A DNA stretch of 51,786 nucleotides, from assembly GCF_001598355.1 (NCBI RefSeq), contig NZ_BCYU01000029.1:1-51786 (forward strand), given 5' to 3'. This DNA comes from Sphingomonas asaccharolytica NBRC 15499 (GTDB lineage: Bacteria > Pseudomonadota > Alphaproteobacteria > Sphingomonadales > Sphingomonadaceae). The notes beneath the pieces are model-generated. The model was not told where the DNA came from and did no database searches. It saw only the letters and a list, made by a program, of their open reading frames with translations. Below are positions 42,822 to 50,109 of this stretch, piece by piece (positions within the stretch are counted from its first letter, which is position 1; each line of letters opens with the position of its first letter). The translations under genes were made by a program, and so were the position numbers.

Positions 42822-44330
42822 CTACGCGGCGAGGCGAGCGAGCCGCCCGTCGGCGCCGAGCAGGGTGACACTGGCCCCGCTCGCGCGCCGCCGCGCCAAC
42901 CACTCGCGGAACAGTTCCGCGCAACTGTGATCGACTGCGGCCAGATTGCGGACGTCGATCGTCAGCGGCTTGTCGGCAGGCGCCTTATCGAGCGCGTCGC
43001 TCAATCGCGGCAGTTGGACGAAGGTCGCGGTGCCCGACAGGCTGATCGCGGCATGCTCGTCCGCTTCGTGGTGATCGACGCCGAGCTTGAGGCGCTTCAC
43101 ATGCGGGATCACCTCGATCAGCGACAGCCCGATCCCGACCAGCACGCCGGTCAACAGGTCTTCGGCGACAACGATCACCAGGGTGGCCGCCCAGATCACC
43201 GCGGGCAAGATACCATGATGGCGGAAGAGCTCACGGACATGCGTGACATTGACCAGTTTCCAGCCGGTCACGACCAGCACCGCGCCGAGCGTCGCCATCG
43301 GGATCTCGCGCAGCAGCCAGGGCAGCAGGGCGACGAAGCCGAGAATCCACACGCCGTGCAGGATCGCTGACAACCTCGTCACCGCACCGGCCTGGACGTT
43401 GGCCGAGCTGCGCACGATCACGCCGGTCATCGGCAGCGCGCCGGCTGCGCCGCATAACAGGTTGCCGATGCCCTGCGCGCGCAATTCCTTGTTATAGTCG
43501 GTGCGCACGCCGTCGTGCATCTTGTCGACCGCGGCGGCCGACAATAACGTCTCGGCGCTGGCGATGAACGCGATGGCGAGCGCCGCGACCAGGACCGACG
43601 GGTCGAGCCACTTCGCGAAGATCGACGCATCGGGCAGGGCGACGGCGGCGGCGATCGATTCCGGGACGTTGACGCGGGTGACATCGAGGCCGAATAGGAA
43701 GGCGACCAACGTACCGGCGACCACGCCGAGCAAAGCACCCGGCACCAGCCGCAGCGCGGCCGGACGAAATTTCTCCCAGGCGATCATCACGCCGATCGTC
43801 AGCAGCGCGATGACGAGAGCGAGTTCGGTCGCGGTTGCGTTGCTCGGATCGAGGCCGAGCAGGCGGCCCGGCATCGCGGCGAGATTGTCGAGTCCGCTCG
43901 ACATCGGCTTGGCGTCGAACAGCACGTGGAACTGGCCGACCACGATCAGCACGCCGATGCCGGCGAGCATGCCGTGGACCACGGCGGGGGAGATCGCGCG
44001 GAACCAGCCGCCGAGCTTGAAGATGCCGGCGACGACCTGGATCAGGCCGGCCAGAATCAGGATCGGCCCCAGCGCGGACAGGCCCTGATCGCGGATCAGT
44101 TCGAACACGATAACCGCCAGGCCGGCGGCGGGGCCGCTGACCTGGAGGGGGGAGCCCGCCAGCGCACCGACGACGATGCCGCCGATGATACCGGTGATCA
44201 GGCCCTTTTCGGGGGGCACGCCGGACGCGATCGCGATGCCCATGCAAAGGGGCATCGCGACCAGGAAAACGACGATCGAGGCGGTGAAGTCGCGGGCGAG
44301 AAAACCGCCCGCCGGCTTGGCCATACTCAT
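42822..44330 (-). CDS. SulP family anion transporter with STAS domain
   Basis: This is a 502-residue inner-membrane transporter with ~11-14 hydrophobic segments. It has the family motif near the start (FTASIVVFLVAMPLCMGIAIASG...P) and a C-terminal STAS domain (~430-502, with IDVRNLAAVDHSCAELFREWL). SulP members move sulfate, bicarbonate or dicarboxylates. Translational coupling to a beta-carbonic anhydrase (ATGA overlap at 44327-44330) favours bicarbonate uptake (inference). Confidence 0.92.
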   Translation of the reverse strand: MSMAKPAGGFLARDFTASIVVFLVAMPLCMGIAIASGVPPEKGLITGIIGGIVVGALAGSPLQVSGPAAGLAVIVFELIRDQGLSALGPILILAGLIQVVAGIFKLGGWFRAISPAVVHGMLAGIGVLIVVGQFHVLFDAKPMSSGLDNLAAMPGRLLGLDPSNATATELALVIALLTIGVMIAWEKFRPAALRLVPGALLGVVAGTLVAFLFGLDVTRVNVPESIAAAVALPDASIFAKWLDPSVLVAALAIAFIASAETLLSAAAVDKMHDGVRTDYNKELRAQGIGNLLCGAAGALPMTGVIVRSSANVQAGAVTRLSAILHGVWILGFVALLPWLLREIPMATLGAVLVVTGWKLVNVTHVRELFRHHGILPAVIWAATLVIVVAEDLLTGVLVGIGLSLIEVIPHVKRLKLGVDHHEADEHAAISLSGTATFVQLPRLSDALDKAPADKPLTIDVRNLAAVDHSCAELFREWLARRRASGASVTLLGADGRLARLAA

Positions 44331-45019
44331 TCGGCAGCCTCCGCATATTCCTCACCCATCGCCAGGCGCTGGGCGGCGGCGAGCGCCACGGGAAGCGGGC
44401 GATCGTCGCGGATCGGCAGGAAACGCCCGGTTTCGCCGTCGAGCCCGAGCATCACGCCCTGATGGATGTCGACGAACCAGCCGTGCAGCGAGATCTCGCC
44501 GCGCGCGATCCCCGCGGCGACCGCGGGGTGCGTGCGGAGATGCGCGAGCTGGACGACGACATTCTCCAAGCTGGCGGCGCGAACGCGCTCGTTATTGGCG
44601 AGTGGGCCATAGCCGGCGCGCACGACGCCTTCGGCGGCGTGGCTGTGGCGCAGCCAGGCGGCGACATTGGGCATGCCCTCGAGCAATTCGGGGTTCATCA
44701 GCGCCTTCATCGCGCCGCAGTCGGAATGGCCGCAGACGATGATGTCGCGCACGCCGAGCGCGAGCACGGCATATTCGACGGTCGACGACACGCCGCCATT
44801 CTGCGTCGCGAACGGCGGGACGATGTTGCCCGCATTGCGACAGACGAACAGGTCGCCGGGGTCGGCCTGCATGATCAGCTCGGGGACAACGCGGCTGTCG
44901 GCGCAGGAGATGATCAATGCCTTGGGGCTTTGCCCGTCGACCGCGAGCTTGGCGTAGAGGTCGTTGCTGGGAAATACGCGCTTTTCGAAATCGAAGACGC
45001 GTCCGATCAGATCGTTCAC
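44327..45019 (-). CDS. Beta-class carbonic anhydrase
   Basis: This is a 230-residue cytoplasmic zinc enzyme that interconverts CO2 and bicarbonate. The zinc ligands are Cys39 (CADSRV, with the Asp41-Arg43 dyad), His98 and Cys101 (CGHSDCGAMKAL). I choose the GTG at 45019, which is preceded by an AGGAG ribosome-binding site about 9 bases upstream and matches the family N-terminus, over an upstream TTG at 45067. It is the first gene of the pair with SulP. The 207 bases before it (45020-45226), towards the gene at 45227, should hold its promoter, but I see no clear motif. Confidence 0.95.
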   Translation of the reverse strand: MNDLIGRVFDFEKRVFPSNDLYAKLAVDGQSPKALIISCADSRVVPELIMQADPGDLFVCRNAGNIVPPFATQNGGVSSTVEYAVLALGVRDIIVCGHSDCGAMKALMNPELLEGMPNVAAWLRHSHAAEGVVRAGYGPLANNERVRAASLENVVVQLAHLRTHPAVAAGIARGEISLHGWFVDIHQGVMLGLDGETGRFLPIRDDRPLPVALAAAQRLAMGEEYAEAAE

Positions 45020-45226
45020 GGCAGATACTCCTCTTGGCTGGTTGCCGGGAAGAGCTAGGGCCTGCAATTTTCCGCAGTGCAGCGCGGGCGTAAGGAAATG
45101 TTGCCGAGGTCGAGGACCCGCGTCCGGGCCCCGCTATTCGGACGGGAGAGCGTTCTTCGGTCTTCGGTCGGGCTTAAGCGAGGGGCCGGCAGGAGAATCG
45201 TTGTTCACCTCGCCAAGCGACGAAGG

Positions 45227-45937
45227 TCACTCCGTCTCCCATTTCTGGTCGGTCGGTTTGAAGACGATCGAGCGGCCGTAGCGCTCGAACGTCAGCGTCT
45301 TGCCCGTGATGTGCAGCGGCGTCTTCGCGAAGGCCACTTTGCCGAGGTCATTGGGGTCGAAGCGGACATGGAGGATCGACGCAGCACTGCCGTTGAGATG
45401 GAAGCTGTCGCTCGCGATGTCATAGACGTCCAGCCGCACGCGCAGCGACACCGGTTTGTCGTTGGGGGCGAGCTGGATCACGTCGCTATCGTCGGACAAT
45501 TGACCGCCCGCGACGCGTCCGTCGGCCAGACCGATCTCGGCATCGAGATATTGCCGCGTCCAGCCCCGCGGCAGATCGAGTATGAGGTGCATCTTGCCGT
45601 CGCTCGCGGGTTGCTGCCCGAGAAGGGTGAATCGCGGTGGCGTGACGGGATCGCTGGTCAGATAGACGGTATCGTGATCACTGGTCCAACGGCCGCTCGC
45701 GCTTTCGTCCAGCGCACCATAGGCCAGCATGTAATCGAACCGGCCATTGGGCTGCAGCCGCAGGCCTACACCCATCTCCATCTGGCCGCCGTCATAGATT
45801 CCGACCAATTGCGGGGAGCTCGCCGGCGCGGTTTGTCCGGCTACGCGAGAAGAGGGGATCGCTATGGCGGACAGCGACAGGCAACCGAACACTGCGATCG
45901 TGGCGCGAGAGGGCCGGTGGCGGGCGATGAACCCCAT
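45227..45937 (-). CDS. Secreted protein of unknown function
   Basis: This is a 236-residue protein with an N-terminal signal peptide (basic start, hydrophobic core TIAVFGCLSLSAIAI, cleavage near residue 34). The remainder looks all-beta, starting with LVGIYDGGQMEMGVGLRLQPNGRFDYMLAYGALDESASGRW, a pattern seen in lipocalin/META-like sensor domains where background versus signal is compared in the periplasm. I name no family. It lies 38 bases after the small membrane protein gene on the same strand, and the two may form an operon. Confidence 0.75.
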   Translation of the reverse strand: MGFIARHRPSRATIAVFGCLSLSAIAIPSSRVAGQTAPASSPQLVGIYDGGQMEMGVGLRLQPNGRFDYMLAYGALDESASGRWTSDHDTVYLTSDPVTPPRFTLLGQQPASDGKMHLILDLPRGWTRQYLDAEIGLADGRVAGGQLSDDSDVIQLAPNDKPVSLRVRLDVYDIASDSFHLNGSAASILHVRFDPNDLGKVAFAKTPLHITGKTLTFERYGRSIVFKPTDQKWETE

Positions 45938-45975
45938 TCGGGGATGCTAGGCGCCTTTTCGGCCATGGTATAGCG

Positions 45976-46320
45976 TCAGATGACGTCCCGCCTGTTTTCG
46001 CGCCGCAGCCGACGAAAGAGCAGGACTAGCCCGGCCAGAACGAAACAAAGCCACGGCACCGCCAGCCAGTCGATCCAGTCGGGGCCGGTCGGCGCACTAA
46101 CCTGGCTGTCGGTATAGACGGCCAGCAGCATCAGCGCGACAGCGTGCGCCAAGACCAGCCACAGGCTATAGGAAGTGATTGTCCAGGAACGCTTGTCTGC
46201 GGGTTCGATCATCAATGTCCGGATCGCCGATAAGAGCGCGGCAACGACGAATATCCCGCCGCCTGCGACGAGGACCAGCCCGAACAACAGGCCGTCTAAT
46301 CGGATCGCGATGTCGCTCAA
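45976..46320 (-). CDS. Small membrane protein of unknown function
   Basis: This is a 114-residue protein with three hydrophobic segments (residues ~10-33, 47-68 and 85-102) and a basic C-terminus (RRLRRENRRDVI). It starts with TTG at 46320, supported by an AGGGAGGG ribosome-binding site 3-6 bases upstream. I recognise no family. It precedes the secreted unknown protein and may be co-transcribed with it. Confidence 0.7.
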   Translation of the reverse strand: MSDIAIRLDGLLFGLVLVAGGGIFVVAALLSAIRTLMIEPADKRSWTITSYSLWLVLAHAVALMLLAVYTDSQVSAPTGPDWIDWLAVPWLCFVLAGLVLLFRRLRRENRRDVI

Positions 46321-46381
46321 TTGCCCTCCCTGGCGTCGGCCCCGCTCAATGAGCCGGTCGCACGAATATCATCGGTCGAAT

Positions 46382-46537
46382 TCAACCGTCACGTTTCTGG
46401 CCGCGCAACGCCTTGAACACCTCAGCCGGCCCGGCTGCGAGGATGGCGGCGATGACGAACGCCGACAAAAACGGCGCCAGGATGATCCCGATATACGTGC
46501 TCTTCAGCACGGATTTCTTGATCGGATCCGGCTCCAT
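46382..46537 (-). CDS. Possible 51-residue single-pass membrane protein
   Basis: A short open frame encodes MEPDPIKKS..., then a hydrophobic segment of ~20 residues (about residues 15-35), then a basic tail ending KALRGQKRDG. The composition is that of a real small membrane protein (charged ends, one helix, positive C-terminus). There is no Shine-Dalgarno before the ATG, so the call is uncertain. It lies between the two-component genes and the small membrane protein gene on the same strand. Confidence 0.45.
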   Translation of the reverse strand: MEPDPIKKSVLKSTYIGIILAPFLSAFVIAAILAAGPAEVFKALRGQKRDG

Positions 46538-46586
46538 GGTCGATTCATATCAGTTTCGTCGACCGCTGGGCAGCCCGCTGGGCGCG

Positions 46587-47921
46587 CTACTCGGCGATCG
46601 CCGCCCCGCGCGGCAGCGTGATCCGCGCGCTGAGCCCGCCCGACGGCGCAGCGTCCAGCGCGAACTCGCCGCCATGCGCTGCAACCGCGCGCTGGACGAT
46701 GGCGAGGCCGAGGCCGAACCCCTGCGTATCGCGGCCGCGCGCGTCGTCGAGGCGGACGAACGGTTCCAGCGCGCGGGCACGATCCTCCGGCGCGATCCCG
46801 GGGCCATTGTCCTCGACCGCGATCGTCACCTGATCGGGAGTGGCATCGAGACGGATGTCGACGCGCTCTCCATAGTGAAGCGCGTTCTCGACCAGATTGG
46901 TGACCGCACGTTTCAACGCGACGCGGCGGACGATCAGCTCGCAATGATCGGGGCCGTGATATTTCGCCTTGCCGCCGCGATCGACGACGTCGTCGGCAAG
47001 CGTCGCGCACATCACCGCGAGGTCGGTCGCGCTCGGCGCTTCGCCATCGGCTTCGTTCTCTCCCGATAGATAAGCGAGCAGTGACGCGACCATCTGATCC
47101 ATCTCGACCACGTCGTGCTGGATCGCATTGCGCAGATCGTCCTCGTCGATCGCGTCGGCGCGCAGATGGAGGCGAGCGAGTGGCGTGCGGAAATCGTGGC
47201 CGACCGCGGCAAGCGCCTGGGTGCGGTCGGCGATCAAGGTGTGGATGCGGGCCTGCATCGCGTTGAACGCGACGATCACGTCGCGCACTTCGCTCGGGCC
47301 GCGTTCGGGCACCGCTTCGACGTCGCCATGGCCGACGCGGTCGGCGGCGCGGGCGAGATCGCGCATCGGACGCAGCATCTGGCGCACCAGCAATCCGCCG
47401 ATCAGGATCAGCGCGACCGCCGGAGTCAGCGCGAGCAGGATGCGGCTGACCGCCATGTCGAGCGCGCGCACCGGCTGGCGCGTGCGAAAGGTGATCCAGC
47501 TGGCATCGTCGAGCCGGAACGCGCCGGTGATGAAGCCGTCGCGCCCCGGTGAGGTCAGATTGAGGCGGAGGTCGCGCCCGTCGAGGTCGGGCTCCCAGGC
47601 GAGCACCTGCTCGGTCAATTTGTCGAGCGACGGTGCTACCGCCGGCGATTTGGGCAGTACCGCGCGCCAGGCGACCGCATAGCGCGATGTGGTGAGCTCG
47701 GACGCCATGGTGGTGCGCTCGCCGATCGGTGCTTCCTCGATCAGCTTGCTGGCGATGACGAGATGTTCGGCGAGCCGATGCGCTTCGTCCTGGCGCACTG
47801 AGAACTGGCTGGCGCGCTCGTACAGGAAGGTGCTCGCGCCATATTCGACGAGCACCGCGAGCAGCAGGATCGCGAAGACGCGGCCGATCAGCCCCAAGGT
47901 TAGGTGGGGCAGGCGCCTCAA
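46587..47921 (-). CDS. Sensor histidine kinase (EnvZ-like)
   Basis: This is a 444-residue membrane kinase with two transmembrane helices (~8-28 and ~158-178) flanking a ~130-residue periplasmic sensor, a HAMP linker (QMLRPMRDLARAADRVGHGDVEAVPE), the dimerisation helix with phospho-acceptor His242 (VGHDFRTPLARL), and a HATPase domain (NLVENALHYG, EDNGPGI, GFGLGLAIVQ). I propose the TTG at 47921, whose TTGA overlaps the stop of the regulator gene, because it gives the natural N-terminus MRRLPHLTLGLIGRVFAILLL. The signal is unknown. Confidence 0.92.
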   Translation of the reverse strand: MRRLPHLTLGLIGRVFAILLLAVLVEYGASTFLYERASQFSVRQDEAHRLAEHLVIASKLIEEAPIGERTTMASELTTSRYAVAWRAVLPKSPAVAPSLDKLTEQVLAWEPDLDGRDLRLNLTSPGRDGFITGAFRLDDASWITFRTRQPVRALDMAVSRILLALTPAVALILIGGLLVRQMLRPMRDLARAADRVGHGDVEAVPERGPSEVRDVIVAFNAMQARIHTLIADRTQALAAVGHDFRTPLARLHLRADAIDEDDLRNAIQHDVVEMDQMVASLLAYLSGENEADGEAPSATDLAVMCATLADDVVDRGGKAKYHGPDHCELIVRRVALKRAVTNLVENALHYGERVDIRLDATPDQVTIAVEDNGPGIAPEDRARALEPFVRLDDARGRDTQGFGLGLAIVQRAVAAHGGEFALDAAPSGGLSARITLPRGAAIAE

Positions 47922-48628
47922 CGCCGCTCCACCGCGACGTTGAGCATATAGCCGACGCCGCGCACGGTGATGATCGGAGCGGGCTTGCCCGCGCTCGACA
48001 ATTTTCGCCGCAATCGGCTGATCAGCACGTCGACGCTGCGGTCCGAACTGTCGCCGAGCCGGGTGCGCGACAGCTCGATCAGCCGTTCGCGCGCGATCAC
48101 GCGCTGAGCGTTGTCGCACAAGGCGACGAGCAGATCGAACTCGGCGCCGGTCAGCTCGACCGCGGCCCCGGTCGGCGACAGCAATTCGCGGCGTGGCAGA
48201 TTGACCGTCCAGCCCTCGAAGCTGAGTTCGCCTTTCTCGCGATCGGCGGGGCCGCGCTCGATCGAATGGCGGCGCAGCACCGCGCGGATACGCGCGACCA
48301 ATTCGCGGGTGCCGAACGGCTTGGCGAGATAATCGTCGGCGCCGAGTTCGAGCCCGACGACGCGATCGGTCTCGCTGCCTTTGGCCGAGATGAAGATGAT
48401 CGGCACCTCGCTCGTGCGGCGAAGCTCGCGGCACAAATCGATGCCGCTGGTGCCGGGCAGCATGATGTCGAGCAGGACGAGATCGACCGGACCCTGTTCG
48501 AACGCACGCCACATTTCGGGCGCGGTCGCGGCGGGCCGGACATTATAGCCATTCTCCTGCAACGCGCGGGTCGTGAGCGTGCGGAGCGGCGGGTCGTCCT
48601 CGACCAGGACGATGTTTGGGGCGGTCAT
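47918..48628 (-). CDS. OmpR-family response regulator
   Basis: This is a 236-residue protein with a receiver domain (acidic pocket Glu10-Asp11-Asp12, phospho-acceptor Asp54 in LLDIMLPG, Lys in AKPFGTRELVAR) and a C-terminal winged helix (LTGAEFDLLVALCDNAQRVIARERLIELS, RSVDVLISRLRRKL, IITVRGVGYML). It is translationally coupled to the kinase gene downstream. It is divergent from a small secreted protein gene, a possible target. Confidence 0.95.
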   Translation of the reverse strand: MTAPNIVLVEDDPPLRTLTTRALQENGYNVRPAATAPEMWRAFEQGPVDLVLLDIMLPGTSGIDLCRELRRTSEVPIIFISAKGSETDRVVGLELGADDYLAKPFGTRELVARIRAVLRRHSIERGPADREKGELSFEGWTVNLPRRELLSPTGAAVELTGAEFDLLVALCDNAQRVIARERLIELSRTRLGDSSDRSVDVLISRLRRKLSSAGKPAPIITVRGVGYMLNVAVERR

Positions 48629-48782
48629 CGAACGGCCTCTATCGGTGTCATGCGCTGGACCTAGTCGCGCTGCGCTCCGCCCTCAAGCTTACCGCCCCTG
48701 GCCGGCAATGATTTGTTACGGAGCGGCAAGGCGGCGCGACGGGCCGAATGGCAGGAAGCGGGTTCTTCAAAAGGAGTCCGAT

Positions 48783-49055
48783 GTGAAATCCGCCCTGATC
48801 GCTGTGGCCGCCGCGCTTGTCCTGCCGCTGCCCGCCGCCGCCCAATCGTTCAATGACACGCACGAAGTTGTCTGGCACCCGGCCGGCAAGACCCCCGCGG
48901 CGATCCATCGCATGCGCGATCGTCCGGCGTGCACCCCGAGCGCGGGTCACCACCAGTCGGGCAAGTCGGCTATGCCGTCGAAAAAGGCTTGCGTTGCGCA
49001 AGTAGCGAAGGCGCCGGCTGCACCCAAAGGTGGAGAACCAGCGTTCGCGCAATAA
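48783..49055 (+). CDS. Small secreted protein of unknown function
   Basis: This is a 90-residue protein with a clear signal peptide (VKSALIAVAAALVLPLPAAAQ). It starts with GTG at 48783, 6 bases after a strong AAGGAG site; the overlapping ATG at 48781 is followed immediately by a stop. The mature ~69 residues are rich in Pro, Ala, His and Lys, with two cysteines (PACTPS, KACVAQ), and end GGEPAFAQ. I recognise no family. It lies 154 bases from the divergent response regulator gene and could be controlled by it (inference). Confidence 0.7.
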   Translation: MKSALIAVAAALVLPLPAAAQSFNDTHEVVWHPAGKTPAAIHRMRDRPACTPSAGHHQSGKSAMPSKKACVAQVAKAPAAPKGGEPAFAQ

Positions 49056-49106
49056 TTCGGTTCCCCGACCCGCCACGTCCAAAGGCTTTCTCGCTCGCCT
49101 GACAGC

Positions 49107-50036
49107 TTAAGGCGTGGCGAGTTGCGCCTTGGCGACCTGTTGCAGTTGGACGGCGACCCGGGGATCGATGCCAAGATCGTCGGCGGCGCGCTCATTGGCG
49201 CCCAGCCTGGTCGGGTCGAGCCCCGTGACGCGGCCGAACACGACCAGCGCTTCCAGGTAATAGCCAAAGATGCTGGCGTGGTAATGGTCGTAGGTCCACA
49301 GATCGACTTCGCCGAACGCGACGCCGTTATAGGGATCGGGGTCGGCGATTCCGCTCGCGATCGCACGGTTCCACGCCTCGCCGACGGGGATTACGCCTCG
49401 GAATGCGGGCGACAGCGCGCGCACCCCGTCGGCCGCGCGACGCAAATCCTGCGCCATCGCCGTGATCGGCTTGCCCGACCAGGGACTGCCCGGCTGATAG
49501 ACCAGATCGGCGCGGCTCCAGGTTGCCATCAGATAGACGTCGACCCGCGGATTGTTGCGGGCGAACATCGCGGCGAATTGCGGGGCATAGGTGCGGTAAT
49601 CGGTCGCATCGCCCGGACGCTCGCGGTCGAGCGTGCTCAGTTCCTGGAGGACGACGACATCCCATTGCCGGGAAACCAATTGGCGGCGCTGGTTCCAGTG
49701 GAAGCCCAGCGTCTTCCCGCCATCGGTCTCCAGCGCGACCGTATAATTGAGCCCCGATTCGGCGGCGAACAATTTGAATAGCGCCGGCACGCCGCCATAG
49801 CCGTCGCCGTTGAGATCGATGACGGTGTTGTTGCGATAGCGTTTGACCGCCGAATGCGCCCCTTGCGTGAAGCTGTTGCCGATGAACAGGATCGAGCGCG
49901 GTCGAGCGGCCGTCGCGGCCTGGGGCGCGGCGACCCTGGCCGGCGGCGGCGAGACCACCTGCGCCGACGCCGGGATGGCAGCAACGGCGGCAATCGCGGA
50001 ACCTAGCATGGCGCCAAACAGGGCAAGTCGCTTCAT
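49107..50036 (-). CDS. Secreted SGNH/GDSL-type hydrolase
   Basis: This is a 309-residue protein with a signal peptide (residues 1-26) and a SGNH fold. Nucleophile Ser55 is in ILFIGNSFTQGAH, the block II/III-like DGGKTLGFHWN and DVVVLQE follow, and the catalytic Asp250/His253 are in YDHYHAS. It is probably an esterase or acyl/acetyl hydrolase acting in the periplasm, perhaps on glycans; the substrate is unknown. The start at 50036 has only a weak purine-rich site (GGAAGAAG). It follows the M13 peptidase gene on the same strand, with a palindromic repeat between. Confidence 0.85.
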   Translation of the reverse strand: MKRLALFGAMLGSAIAAVAAIPASAQVVSPPPARVAAPQAATAARPRSILFIGNSFTQGAHSAVKRYRNNTVIDLNGDGYGGVPALFKLFAAESGLNYTVALETDGGKTLGFHWNQRRQLVSRQWDVVVLQELSTLDRERPGDATDYRTYAPQFAAMFARNNPRVDVYLMATWSRADLVYQPGSPWSGKPITAMAQDLRRAADGVRALSPAFRGVIPVGEAWNRAIASGIADPDPYNGVAFGEVDLWTYDHYHASIFGYYLEALVVFGRVTGLDPTRLGANERAADDLGIDPRVAVQLQQVAKAQLATP

Positions 50037-50072
50037 CGTCAGAACTTCTTCCCGATCTGCAGTAACGCACCT

Positions 50073-50092
50073 CTCTCCCGTAAACGGGAGAG
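50073..50092. repeat. Palindromic repeat between M13 peptidase and SGNH hydrolase genes
   Basis: The perfect palindrome CTCTCCCGT-AA-ACGGGAGAG lies in the 73 bases between the two genes. It belongs to the same style of element as 43-63 and 21396-21421. It could act as a terminator-like hairpin or as a leader structure for the hydrolase gene. Confidence 0.6.
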
Positions 50093-50109
50093 GGCTGTAA
50101 TACCCCCAC

